Assembly: GCA_964058805.1 (NCBI GenBank)
Contig: CAXKVV010001560.1
Coordinates: 1-33,029, forward strand
Reading direction: 5' to 3'
Length of the DNA: 33,029 nucleotides
DNA from: Schoenoplectus triqueter
Taxonomy: Eukaryota > Streptophyta > Magnoliopsida > Poales > Cyperaceae
The notes under the pieces are model-generated. The model was not told the origin of the DNA and did no database searches. It saw only the letters and a program-made list of their open reading frames with translations. The translations under genes were made by a program, and so were the position numbers. Of this stretch, positions 1 to 12,044 are shown piece by piece (the first letter of the stretch is position 1; the number at the start of each line of letters is the position of its first letter).

Positions 1-35
1 CGATCCCTTTTCCCCAAGAGAGAGAGGGGAGAGAA

Positions 36-3000
36 ATGGAGGTGAGGGCTCGAGCGCCGGGAAAGATAATACTCGCCGGAGAGCACGCGGTGGTGCACGG
101 TGCTTCCGCGATTGCGGCCTCCATTAATCTCTACACTGAAGTGCGCCTCTCTCTCCGCCCCTCGGGTTCGCATTGTTATTCTCACGATTTTATTCATTTA
201 AGTTAGTTCAATTTTGTTATCGCTCAATGTAAATAAAAGCCCTGTCGTCGAAATGTGCTTGTTGTGCTAAATGTTTGCTCAAGGATTCCTCAATTGGTAC
301 ATAAATCCAAATAGTTCTCAAATGGGGAGAGCGGAGTAAACAAATGGGATTAATTTGTGGACAAATTGATACGTAAAATGCAGGTATGTACCATACTTCA
401 CCAGATTGTAATGGCACAAAAGCCCTGTACAATGATCCTTATTACCTTATAATTGTTTAGATCTTTTCCTGAGTGCCTTGATTGGGATTAAATCTTTGCG
501 AGAATATCTGAATTTTGCAGGGGAGATTTGATGGAGCCTACTCTTTCACCCAACAAAAAGTTTAAACTACTTTAGCTGCCCTTAATTTTGCTGTAAAAAT
601 CTAAACAAGTGAGAAGAAAGAAACTGCAACTGAAAGTCATTAACAGGGAAAATACCAGCATTAATATTGAGTGCAAGTTGGTTTTACCAGGACAGTTAGT
701 GTCAGTAGATGAACTGGCTGCCATGTTACTAAAGCCTCGTACCATGATCCTTTCTCATCAGTAATTTTTATTAATGTAAAATTGACTAGAATAATTTGCG
801 TCAGCTATTTTGTTCATACTAATTACTAAAATTATGAAAAAGTTCAATTGAATTAAGATTACTTTAACAGTTCAACTCTTAGCATTTGGTTATTGTTTTT
901 TACAGGTCAAGAAGAAGATTTACTTGAGCTCGACTTGAAAGATGTGGGCTTGAATCTGTCTTGGTCATGCTCACAGTTAAAGGAGGTTTTAGGAGATCGC
1001 TCAATTGATGGTATATTACCGAGGCTGTGTACCTCTGAAATATTGGATTTGCTTTCTGGCCTTGTTGCTGGAAAGAATATACCTCAAGAGAAAATTCAGC
1101 TCAACTCTGGTCTCTATGCTTTCCTTTTTCTATATACTTCAATCCTCGGGTATGTGTCGATACCTACATGGTGGTTCTGGTTATTTTTTTTAAACAAGAA
1201 AGAAGCCATATAATTATAAAATAAGGTAAACGAAAAAGGGATCAGTTGCATTTGCTGATCACTGAAATTTCATCAATTCAAACTGGTTATTCTTTTTAAA
1301 ATAGATAAATATTATTATAAAGTAAACCGTATTGGTACTGTTAGGCTGGGAAGCAGTGGGAAGCCAGCATTTCTGAATATGGGGCTGAGATAACAATTGT
1401 TAATTAAAAAAAATAATATAAAAAATGTAATAAAGTAAAAAATTTAAATTGGATACTCGTTATTAACAGTAAAGATAATATCATCATTACTTGAGTTTTA
1501 TTTCTATAATTACAATCATTCATTTAAAATTTTCACGTTGTATGGAATTTGGTATGGTGCAATGGAATGCGATAAGAAATCAAGCTTCATAACATAATTT
1601 CTTGTAGCATACTAATTATTAATGTCAACTGCATTAAATGTAAAAGTCCAATCAATATGATTACATCCCACTAACCTTATGATTTAGAAATAAAATGAAA
1701 AATAAAATTTTAAATGAAAAGTATTATAAAATATATAATTAATTAGCAAGTGTATTGGTAGCCAAAACATACTGATGACTTGTAGGATTTTAAGAAAAAA
1801 ATGGTTCAAACTTAAAATTATGTCTTGGACAATCTAACGGTAATTCAGCTTAATTCTAAAAGCGGAAAGTAAATTAAATATATTAAATAAGAACTTTTGA
1901 ATGGAGAATATTTTTTTAAGCGAAGAGATTGGTGAATTTGACAGAGAGTATAAGAAAAAAAATGGTACACTAAATGTAATTATGAACAAAAAATTATAAA
2001 TGGAAGATAAATAAAAATTATAATATTTTATCTTATCAACCTTACTAAAATAATAACTTAACAATCAACATGCAATTAATAACTCAACGACCAACATATA
2101 TGTTTTAATAGAGGGCCAATCTATATATGTTACTAAAACTTTAATAAAAATCATATACTAAGTACAATCGTTGGAAAACATTGGGGGTGCCAAGCACCTC
2201 GTAGTCCCCCCCCCCTACCTCTGCCCTTGCTGGGAAGACCAATCATCAGGGCAAGCCCTTTTCATCTCAAGAACAGAATTGACATATTCCGTTAGTATAT
2301 ATGGACTGCTATTATATTAATTTTTTTTTCTTAGTCTCTATTGCTTTCTTTTCTGTTAGCTAGACACCCACTGCCAACAAAAACCCTAAAAAGTAAAAAA
2401 AAAAAAAAAACTAAAGAAACTAAACGATAGAATGCGTGAGTTCAAAACCATAAAAATGCTAAGAAAGATGAATTGACCAAAAGGCATGAAGTATAATGGC
2501 ATGTTGAATTAGAAAAGATGTTTAATTTGATTAAGGGATTGTTAATAATTTCATGCTGCTTTGGTGACATGATGTCAAAATTAGATGGTCAGTATAGTCT
2601 CCCATTGATTTGTGCTGGCTTATGCATTTTCCTGAAAATTTTCAGACTTAAGCCAGGAAAGGTTGTTGTGACCTCTCAACTACCTATGGGATCCGGTCTT
2701 GGTTCATCAGCCTCATTTTGTGTGGCACTTTCCAGTGCTTTGATAACATTATATGAGGAGTACCTTTTGAAAGCCAAAGAGAAAAAAGATGGGTCTTCAT
2801 TTGAAAAGATTGATCTTGAACTCGTAACCAAGTGGGCTTTTGAAGGAGAGAGGATCATTCATGGCAAGCCTTCTGGAATTGACAACACTGTCATCACCTT
2901 TGGTACAGCTCTCCTTAATCTTATAAGTCCTCGATTGTGCAAGCATGTGTCATGCAATTAATTCTGGGTTAGATCTATATTTGGTCTAGATGCCCCCAGT

Positions 3001-4025
3001 TGTGTAGTAAAGCCTGAAATAGGCTTCAATCTAATCCATATTAGTCTTAGTTGTACTCTGACGGAGTAATTGCCAGCTTGAGTGGTAGTAGAACTAACAA
3101 AAATAATTTAATGGTCTGCTTTCAGAAAGAGTTATCAACAATTAGTTTTTTCGGAATAACATAGCTGATACCTTTTAGTGCACTTGTGACAGGCAACATG
3201 ATCAAATTTAAGAAAGAGACGAAAACAAACTCAATGACGCCCCTGATTTCAGCAGCCCCCCTCAAAATGCTGATTACTGACACAAGAGTTGGGCGAAATA
3301 CAAAGTCCATGGTCTCCAGTGTTTCAGAAAGAGCCTTGAGGCACCCGCAGACCATGTCTTTTATATTTAATGCAATTAACTCAATCAGTGATGACCTGGC
3401 ATTACTAGTTGAGTCCCCCGCAGCAGATGAGGCAGCGACCTCAGTAAAAGAAGAGAAATTGACGGAATTAATGCAGATCAACCAGGGCTTGCTTGAGAGC
3501 ATTGGGGTTAGCCATGAATCAATAGAGACAGTTGTTGGAACTACAAGAAAAGTAAATTTGGTTTCAAAGCTTACGGGGGCTGGTGGCGGTGGTTGTGTCT
3601 TGACATTTGTGCCTACATGTATCCTTCTTTTATATGGACCAACTTTCCTCTGTGCTTTTCTTAAGGTCCAGTATCAGTGACAGTAGACTTGCGCTTAACA
3701 AACAAGCATACAAATATTAAAAAAAAAACATACAAAAACTATTAGGGGAGATTTTTCTTTTTCTTGTAAATAGGTACCAGTTGGGTTGGAGCTCAATACC
3801 TGGTATGACACAATTTAACTCTCTAGTAACCCCATTAATTGAAGCTGAAATAAGAGCTGGAGATTCTAGATCTTTTTATATCTTGACAATGCTAACTCCC
3901 TTGACTTAAATCCAGTATCACCAGAAGCAGTGACAGAGAAGATTATTTCTGACCTTGAGCAATACGGCTTTCGGTGCTTTATGGTTGAAGTTGGAGGGCC
4001 GGGCGTTCAAGTCTTTCCTCGCTAG
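36..4025 (+). CDS. MVK: Mevalonate kinase, five exons, complete
   Basis: Phosphorylates mevalonate to mevalonate-5-phosphate with ATP in the mevalonate (isoprenoid/sterol) pathway, a GHMP-family kinase. Exons read as 36-165, 906-1149, 2646-2902, 3193-3618 and 3916-4025; all introns start GT and end AG and the phases join without a break, giving 388 residues, the usual plant length. Visible motifs: N-terminal [10 protein letters not shown] (residues 8-17, with Lys10 in the usual catalytic-lysine position), the glycine-rich ATP loop [11 protein letters not shown] (138-148), [11 protein letters not shown] with the catalytic Asp at 204, RVGRNTK, and the C-terminal GHMP motif [10 protein letters not shown] (336-345). 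The ATG is the first in a short CT/GA-rich leader starting at the window edge, so the promoter is outside. Intron 2 is long (about 1.5 kb, AT-rich, with a C-run near 2205). The stop is TAG at 4023-4025. Nothing suggests a defect. The last exon is short and was placed by phase plus similarity to the family C-terminus, so it is slightly less certain. Confidence 0.93.
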
Positions 4026-5608
4026 TTTTGCATTCCTTCTTATTTATTAATTCCTCTTTATTTGTGTATTTTAGTGTTGCTTGTTCGGCAGGGTGCGGAT
4101 TCATGATGATGGTTCTTCTTTCATAATAATAATAAAAAAAGAGTTAGCCTAGTTCTTTCATCTCTTACTATGCTAACCAAATTAAATGTTTTATCGGACC
4201 GTTAAATGTCAGCACTTCAGCTAGAGTGAACTCCAGTTGTTTTAGTTCTAGAGGAGCAGGATCTTATGGTAATATTATGTAAAATGTAATTTGTTATTTG
4301 GGTAGAGCAATTAAACACTTGATAAGAAAAGCCAAGAAAAAACAGCGATGAGAATGTTACTGATGTTACGTCAGTCTTCAATATACAAAATGGTCCAATA
4401 ATAAATACCCATGAACCCCTGAGGTCTTTCGAAATGTGTTCCTTCCGCCATTGTTTATTAGTTAAAATTCTGTTATTTTTTAAATGTATAATTTACGTTC
4501 TTTTGGACGAATTGCCCCGTTTTATGCTTAGTTTGCAGTTTGCACAAGGAAGTAAATATTTCTCAAACATAACATCCTGTGTCGTTAATTTTGTTTGCCG
4601 AACTTTGTGCTGATTAATATTAAAAAAAAGAAAAAAAATTCTGAATGGATAATTATAGTTCTATTCTTAAGAAAATATTTACTCGACAGTCAACGACATC
4701 AGCTCAACGACATCTCGATCAATCAGCTGCCATAAAAAAAATACTACCGAGTCTCGTCTCCCAAGTCCCACCATAGTCAAAACTCAAAACAGCCCTTATA
4801 TTTGTTTAAACAGGTCCAGATTTTAATAATAATGAGTGTCTTTAATTAGAGGTTCCACTCATATAGAGAAAATAAACTATAACACAATGGTGCCATACAA
4901 AAACAAAAAGTATGACAGCTGATGTGATTCCAAATGCAGAATTGTGATGTTTGAGTTGGTCGAGGGCATAATTACCCCCGCTTTGAAATCTCCGACCTTG
5001 TATTGCACCGTTGCACGCAAATGCAGGTATTTGTATTTGTGAAGAAAAAAGAGATGTAGAGAGATCACTGAAGGAACTTGAGGAAATATTTTTCTCATCC
5101 CCTCCTTCCTATCCTCTCCTTTCGAGTAAATCTGCTTTGTTAATTGTTTCCTTTTTTTTTTTGAATGCTTGGCAGCAGCTGCCAAGGGAAAAGAAAAGAA
5201 AATAAAATAAAAAAATACAACAAAAGTAAATTGTTTCCTTCTTTTTTTTTTAATGAAAATGAGGTGGATATAGAAGAGCGGATGCTCAACATGCTGCCTC
5301 TTTTCCAACGAAAGGGAGCCACGGGATTCGATTTGACTGCTATTGGATCAGTTATTACTTTATTTAGCCGTTAGAATTATAAAAATGTGTATATATAACT
5401 CGAGTTTGGGTCTGTCTTAAGCCAATAACCTATAGTTCCCGAACAAGAGAGTACTCTTATGCAATAATTTCTACTCAGTAACTACAAACGAAATGATAGT
5501 ACTGCAAAGTTTCACATATGCAAGCAACCTAGAAAGCCACAGAGTTGAAGAAACAGGATTATAAACAAAACTGGAATAACCAAATAGAAGAAAACAAGCA
5601 TCTACATG
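4026..5608. other. Gap between two convergent genes; 3' untranslated sequence
   Basis: This interval lies between the stop codons of the mevalonate kinase gene (+) and the next gene (-), so both 3' UTRs must lie here. An AATAATAATAAAA-type run near 4123-4140 could serve as a polyadenylation signal for the kinase gene. The rest is AT-rich with homopolymer tracts (A-runs near 4620-4640, T-runs near 5150 and 5240). I see no gene I can support. Confidence 0.6.
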
Positions 5609-8600
5609 TCAGGGTGAAATTTCAGCATAAACCATCTGTGTATAGCCATTAAAAACTGATGAATCTAGTTTCCCTAAACCAAGCCTTTGAAATAGAGTAT
5701 AACGGCCATCTTCTACAATTGGATCAGAGGCACGGGCAGGATCATACCGAGTCTGATGCGTCAGTGAGGGGCCAGCAACAGGAGGCAGTTCCCAGTATAC
5801 ATTTAGTATTGATTCAACAAAACGGCTATTTTGGAAATGCTCAGCATAAGATATGGCTTTATTGCTGTGGTTAAAATCATCACGCATATAGCCTCTCACA
5901 CCCCACCAAGCTTCTCCTTTGCCACAGAGCTCATCTATGTCTAGTGCTTTGTCCCAGAATTTATTTCGCTTTGACCTTATTCTTGCCTCATCACCATCCC
6001 TAAAGCAGCTGTGGCCACCACCTGTAGATAATACTAAAAGATTAAAAAAAGACAGAACGGCACTTCCATTTTTCATGATATAAGAACTGTTATATAGACA
6101 CATACAAACAAAGTATTTTCTCTCAAATTGCAAACAGAAAATCGTCCTTGCTCTCCATGAATTTGATAGAGGGGGGAAGTCCCTTTGTGTTTTCTCCAGA
6201 AAATCAAACTATTTTTCCACTCATGAAGGAAAAAAAAAGTTGCAACTTACAAATATCAGATTATAGCTAGTCTTTCATATTAGACTTTAAACTAAATTGT
6301 TTCAGAGAAAAATCACAATTGCGTTACAGATCAATTGACTTTATGTCAATGATGAAAACAGCTTTCTCCAAGGTTCCATCATTTCCTTTCTTTATTTCTG
6401 TAAATTTCCTTTCTTTTTGAAGCTTATTCACAGTTTCTATAAATTTCTAAAGCCCAAAATTACACTTGTAGAAGTTATCTGGTCATGAGCACAAAAGTTT
6501 TGTACAGGAACTTTATACATTTTATTTTGTACCATTTCAATCCTGCAATACACTATTTATAAATTTTAGTTGAAATATGATAAGAAAAAGAACATGGAAC
6601 CTCTTATATAGGATTGGTCACAGATCTGCCTCAGGGAGTAGTGATCTCCAGTTCCAGTGTCGTAGTTATCCTCAAATATTAAATGCCTAAATCCTGCCTT
6701 CAAAGCTTGTTTTAATCTGCACAACATATTCGTTAACAAAATCATCTCTTACCAACTAAAAAAGACATAAAAGAGAAGCTTTATTCTGGTGAGTATTTTT
6801 CTAGTTAGGTATGTATTGGGCCTATTGGCACACTAGGACCTGTATAGAAGTTTTTAGTAATAATAGGTTTTATTAAATTAATATTATTAAAAATAAGAGT
6901 GAGAAACGTAAAATTTTAAATATACGAATGGCAGCGCGCCACTGGCAGTGGCGCGTTTGCTTCTTATATATACAAAACGTGCAGCGCCTCTCCATCTCAC
7001 TTGCGCGGGGTTTGGACGAAACGCGCCACTGGCAGTGGCGCGCTGCCATTCGTATATTTGAAATTTTATGTTTCTCACTCTTATTTTTAATAATATTAAT
7101 TTAATAAAACTTATTATTACTAAAAACTGCCTGTACAGTTATAAGCACAGTATGGATCAATAGGCATGTAGATTAATATAGGTTTGTTGTATAAAGTAGA
7201 ACATGTATGAAATATATGGAGTTCATTGACATGATTGCAATTTTACAAATAGTACTTTTCCCTTGACCCAATATAATAACTGTATAGTTGCAAGCGTCAC
7301 ATTTATGTCAGCTGCTGGTTGCAATGATACCCTCACCAACCAAGTAGAAAACAAAATAAGGGAAAGAGTCGCAATATTAGAACCTCTTTAGCTCATTTTG
7401 GTGATCGTCGAAGAAAACAAGCACTTTACTAAAATCTCTGACCCCATGTTGTCTCAGCACCTTGCCCCAATTCACACTTCCAAAATCAACAAAATTCTTC
7501 CCGGTAAAATATGTACAATTCAGGTCCACATAGGCGGGGCCCTTTTTCAGATACTTCTCTGGATGGCGTGGTGAGAGAGATATAATCTGTGCATCTGGCC
7601 TTGCCTGCATATGTCATAATGATAGTGTAGGTTGATGCCAAGGAAGGAAAAAAGAGAATAGAGGAAAAGGGAATGACATGTTAAAGGTAAGTTTAGCAAA
7701 TCAACACCCAGATATTTATTGTATTTTGCAAAGGACATCAAACATTTCAAGGGTATTAGCACATTAAACAAAAGGATATATTGGTCTAACTACTTTTATG
7801 TTACATAAACTAAAAGCTCTCCAAAGTTAACTCTTTTATCTCAATAAAAGACAACATCTTTTTCTTTATTTTAGCTCAGTTTGGACTCAATAAAAAAATG
7901 AACTTGGCAAAGATATAGGCAGATATCAACTGGAAGGTACATTTGCCATCAGTCATTTAACAGATGGATGATATTCAAATATCTCAACACATAATGGAAG
8001 TTAGTTCTAGATGCTGTTAAATTTTGGGTATTATTGTCGTTAGCTATCTTTTTCAGTCGAAAACCTCCAGAAAATATAGTACCTTTATTTATAGTTCACT
8101 GAAACAATAAAAAATATGCATTGTAAGAACCATGAAATGTGCAAAATGCATGATTCGATCAAGAACCCACTGTTGGAGTAGATTCACAAGAGTATCTACA
8201 ACTCAACTGAACTTATAATAGCCAAATACGGTCACCTGGCGAAGGACCCATGTGGAGTGGCCTTTGAATGCCCCGCTTTCTACCATTAAATCTGGCTTTA
8301 ACCAGCGTGTCATGAACCAGAGGCCAAAGCTGTGATCAAACCCCATCCCATACATGTTGTTCTTTATGGGCCGAGTTTCATAGATCGGTACAAATTCTTC
8401 CAATGCCTTTATTAGGTCAACTGGTGTCCACTCGACAGTTCTTCCATGTTTTGATCTGCCTTTTGTCAATTAGAATAAGTCAGGTACAAATTCGGGCCAA
8501 ATCAACCTTGATTAAATCCAATCTTCCTTAACCCAAATTAATGATCCCCCTTACCTGCATGCTGCTACACTGTGTTTTGTTCAGGTTCAGACAAGTACGG

Positions 8601-9275
8601 TACTGAAGTGATAGACTTGTAGTCCAAAATTAGCAAACTAATCCTGCTTCCAGAAATAAGAGTTGACACAGAAACACAATAGCAGACTAATTTGACAAGC
8701 AATGTGATACCAATGATTACTGAAACAGCAATTGTTTGTCTCTATATAGTTTTGCTTTAGAAATCCAGACATTGAAATGTTAATATCAGTGTTTTTAACT
8801 AATTAGCGCATGAAGTAGTCTCATTCCATATCTCTTCTGACAAAACAGAACATGATAATAAAAGAAAGCGTACAGTACAAAGTTAAGAGATCTTACACCA
8901 AGGAACTCCAAGGGAACCGAAATCTGAAGCCAAACCCTCGAGGCGCCTAGAGAAATGCACCGATCTGGCCAAGGGATCGTACGGCGGGATGCATGTGACG
9001 GGGCGCGTGTAGCGGAGCAAGACAGAGAGGACGAGGAGGGAGAAGAGGAAGGCCAGGAAGAGAGATATTGCGAGGCAATGGGAAGAGAGTGAGGCAGAAG
9101 AGGTGAAGAGGGAAACGAGAGAGCGTGTGTAGGAGGTGAAGCGCGCGCCCAAGGTGGCGGGTGGATGCGTCTTCGGCTCCTCGGCGGAGGAGGAGGAGGA
9201 GGCGTTGGAGGCGGGATTCTCTTCGTCATCTCCGCCAGAGGCCGCCACGCCGCCGCGCCGGGAGGATAGTAGCAT
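5609..9275 (-). CDS. Conserved plant single-pass membrane protein with methyltransferase-like domain, function unknown
   Basis: Five exons on the minus strand: 9275-8897, 8459-8236, 7604-7384, 6716-6601 and 6021-5609. All borders are GT/AG and phases agree, giving 450 residues. The ATG at 9275 is used; the codon further upstream in frame is GTG. Residues 1-66 are low-complexity (Ser/Glu-rich); 67-88 form one hydrophobic helix, so a type II Golgi/ER anchor is likely. The rest is a globular domain. VESGAFKGHST (186-196) resembles SAM-binding motif I; FFDDHQNELKR (265-275) followed by HLIFEDN (286-292) resembles the acidic-His plus E-D pattern of CmcI/Methyltransf_24-type Rossmann methyltransferases. 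I recognise the C-terminal half (GGGHSCFRDGDEAR, AWWGVRGYMRDDFNHS) as strongly conserved in plants but of no assigned function. The methyltransferase link is inference from motifs. Intron 3 (6717-7383) contains a foldback element. Confidence 0.88.
6935..6955. repeat. 21-bp GC-rich palindrome, left arm copy
   Basis: A perfect palindrome of two 10-bp halves (CGCGCCACTG and its complement) around one central G. It sits inside the left foldback arm. Confidence 0.9.
7022..7042. repeat. 21-bp GC-rich palindrome, right arm copy
   Basis: The second copy of the same odd-length palindrome, identical to 6935-6955, in the right arm of the foldback. It can pair with itself or with the left copy. Confidence 0.9.
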
Positions 9276-10235
9276 CGATGCGAATTGGATCACTCACTCT
9301 CTCTTTCTTCCCCCCTTCCTTTTTTCTGGCAGGTTTCTCTAACTGATGGTTGCGTTAATAGGACAGCTGCGAAGCTCACTGTGGCTTCTTTTCTGATTAT
9401 TATAATTTGGTTTTCTGACACATCCAGGAATATTTGTACTGAAGAGAAACTTCAAAATAAAATACACGTCCACTCTCTTTGCAAAGGGTGAGAGTTTCAA
9501 GAGATACATGGATCGGGCTCCAGCCCATTGTAGGCTTCAGTTCAAGTGGGCCTGTTATTAAGCGATGCAGTTTTGGTAAAAGAAAAGTAAAAAAGGGCCT
9601 AAATTTCACTATGCTTATATTCTGTAAATTGTAGCTAGAGTACATAATCACAAAACGGGTCGACTCTGATTTTATCTGTATTACTTACAATAAACTGGAG
9701 TGATACGGCATATAAATATATAAATATACAATAATCAGTTTCTAGGAAAAATTAGTTGCTTAAATAATTTTGACAATATCCACACACGCCTCCGTTCTCT
9801 TTTTCAATGTGAACACACAAAAACAAATCTCCAAAGAGAACTAGACTTTTGTTCAGTGAGACTTGAGATGGTGACCGCGGCAATACTATCTACGCAAAAA
9901 GTAACATTTCGAAATTTAATTAAAAATGTTATTACGGATATATATTCTAGAACGTCGAGAAAACGTATTGTGCATTGCATAATGTCTGATCTATTTAGGA
10001 TGATTCTGGTTGTGTGATTATTTGTTTAACTTTTATTTAATTTGTATGCATCAATATGCAAGAAGATATCGGTATATTAAAAGATATATGTGCTCGTGAA
10101 ACAATGTATCTATTACAAATTAACATGCAAATCAAAAATGATTGTTTAGTTAATCGAGGACGACACACTTTTAATTTAGAATCCAATATTTTATGCAAAA
10201 ATAATAGACAGGATATCTTGGTTTAGCTAATTAAG
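9276..10235. other. 5' leader and upstream region of the membrane-protein gene
   Basis: Read on the minus strand this is the region directly upstream of the ATG at 9275. The first 60 bases are GA-rich (CT-rich on plus), as is common in plant 5' leaders. Beyond it is AT-rich DNA with no gene I can support. No clear TATA box could be assigned. Confidence 0.4.
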
Positions 10236-10832
10236 CGGGCTGCAAAAAATGTCCGGTTCATCGCTCAGCTCAGTCTCGAGCTAATCTGACTCAATAGTTA
10301 ATTGAGTTGAGTTTGAATTGGGTTTGGCTCGATTCGTGATCGACTAGACTCGAATAACTACTTTATATGCTTTTTCTTATCAAACTATAATCTGATAACT
10401 AATTCTCTCTCATTATTTTTCACCATCTCACAATGTCAGTAACTTCATGTCGTCTCTTATTCGTACTAGGCTCGTGTATGTGAGTCGATAGTTTCTTACT
10501 GATTCATCCATTCAAATTTATATAGCGAAAATATCATTGAAAACATAGTTTATTGATATATCAGTTTCGTACCAACTTTTATACCAATTTTCTAGATGTA
10601 TCAACCTTATAGTTTGTAGATGTACTAAATCTAAATATCAAACTGAGTCCACGCACATGTATTGGACTTGTGAGCTAGCTCGTGAACTAGCACGAATAAT
10701 AATGAGCCGAATTTGAGCTAGGTTTTTCAACTCGAAATATTTCACGAACTCGGCTCGACTCGACTCGAATTTTCATGAGCCGAGTTTGAGCTAAACCCAA
10801 CTCACTTAAATTTGACTCATTTACAATCCTAG
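10236..10832. repeat. Degenerate foldback repeat rich in GAGCTCG/GACTCGA motifs, probably a hAT-type MITE
   Basis: The left end (GGGCTGCAAAAAATG near 10237) and the right end (CATTTACAATCCTAG, reversed) are imperfect inverted copies. The inner arms share GACTCAAT, GAGTTGGGTTT and TCGAGT-type motifs in opposite orientation. Plant genomes contain many non-autonomous elements with this GAGC/CTCG vocabulary. No clean target duplication was found, so the borders are approximate. Confidence 0.45.
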
Positions 10833-11792
10833 ACAAGTCATTATGAATACAATAGATTAAACAATTGATTAAGGGAAATCATTTTGACCTTCAAAATTGT
10901 CACTACAAAAATCGCCAATTAAAACTTTGAGAATACAATATCATCATTTTAATTATTATTGTTATGTTAGACGCATAAGTAAAAGAAGCTCTTCCCAATT
11001 AAATAATGAAGCTTCTTCAATATGAACCTAAGTTAAATCTACTTTATTCATTCTAATTATTCTTATTGGCATGTAATATGTGCTTCAAGAGTTTTACCAA
11101 ACTAGATAGAAGTCCAGATTTACAACTCAGTTGTAGCAAGAGAATGACCAAACTGACCAGAATCTAAATTGATCGGTACACATGAACACCTCTATAGAAG
11201 ATACCCCTAACCTCTGTTATGCCCACTAATAGCATCGTTAGGAAATCAATTGATTGGCCAATTAAACTGACTGTAAATGCCATAATTTCTTTATGTGATT
11301 GAATTATGTATACATAATAAGTCATTATTTACATTATTTTTGTGTCTGCATCATGTATTGTGAGAAGTTATTAATTGCACATATAGGAAAAGTTTTTATA
11401 TAATTGCAAAATCCTGGAATTGTTGGGTTATAACAGAGGACGCAAAACGATTTCTCCGAGAAAATCTTTTTTTTTGTTAATATCCACATAGATAATACCT
11501 ACATGAAATTGCCGTTCTACACTGTTCCCAAATCTTACGTGAGACTTGTTGGAATTCTAGGTTGATTTTTCAGTTCGGATGCATGTCAACTGCCAGCTGT
11601 TCATGAGTGAATAATTTAGCAGCTGCATTTAGTGTAATGAAGATGAGATATTGCAATGCGCGTGAAAATACGTGATTCCTATTAAAAGAAAAAGGGAGAA
11701 AATAATTAACTAATTAGTGTGATACTGATGATTTAGATTAAGCATTAAGCGATCTTAGCATGTCGGTAACTTACAGCTAGGTTAAGACGTAG
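10833..11792. other. AT-rich intergenic DNA left of the LINE
   Basis: No gene seen. Two short stretches here reappear at the LINE 5' junction: 11463-11485 (AATC, nine T, GTTAATATCC) is copied directly at 17975-17997, and 11240-11256 is copied in inverted orientation, with one mismatch, at 17894-17910. Confidence 0.5.
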
Positions 11793-11807
11793 ACGTAATG
11801 ACTATTT
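11793..11807. repeat. Target-site duplication, left copy (LINE)
   Basis: The 15-base ACGTAATGACTATTT is identical to 18016-18030. It abuts a T-run (11805-11817) which is the poly(A) tail of the minus-strand LINE. Confidence 0.92.
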
Positions 11808-12044
11808 TTTTTTTTTTGAAAAAGAAAAGCACCTCAAACAGAGGTACCGGCTTTCATTACTTTTCGAAAGCAAATATACAAAAGAAAGCATAAGTGAGTA
11901 TCTGAGATGGATACTACAAGAACTGACAAAAGAAAATACAAAAAGACGCTCAAAGAGAGCAGCAAAGGCCCCAACTGAAACAACATAGAGTTATAGCTAA
12001 TCTAAACAATAACCAGTGGTACTAATGCTCAACTAAGAGTGAAA

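Larger units (their letters stand above)
6849..7128. mobile_element. Foldback/MITE-like element with 110-bp inverted arms inside an intron
   Basis: Positions 6849-6958 and 7019-7128 are inverted repeats of equal length (110 bp) with about three mismatches, separated by a 60-bp spacer. The outer part of each arm is AT-rich (starting AGTTTTTAGTAATAATA), the inner part GC-rich. Flanking CCTGTATA (6839-6846) and CCTGTACA (7130-7137) may be a decayed target-site duplication. It lies wholly within intron 3 of the minus-strand membrane-protein gene, so the pre-mRNA would contain a long hairpin. No transposase is encoded. A short open frame across it is only a by-product of the repeat. Confidence 0.85.

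Noticed and set aside
2198..2215. C-run with a GGTGC...GCACC stem in mevalonate kinase intron 2
   Set aside because: Short homopolymer and small stem; no inverted ends or duplication found to define an element.
4877..5308. 143-codon minus-strand frame and a coding-like plus-strand patch (about 4940-5095) in the gap between the convergent genes
   Set aside because: No recognisable family. The plus-strand patch changes frame within a few codons and has no splice or start context; it may be a relic but cannot be supported.
6887..7078. 63-codon frame across the intronic foldback
   Set aside because: It is the palindromic repeat read as protein (similar RATASGA strings from both arms), in the middle of an intron.
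8795..9229. 144-codon proline-rich minus-strand frame
   Set aside because: Alternative frame of exon 1 of the membrane-protein gene; the exon-1 frame has the helix and the splice-compatible end.
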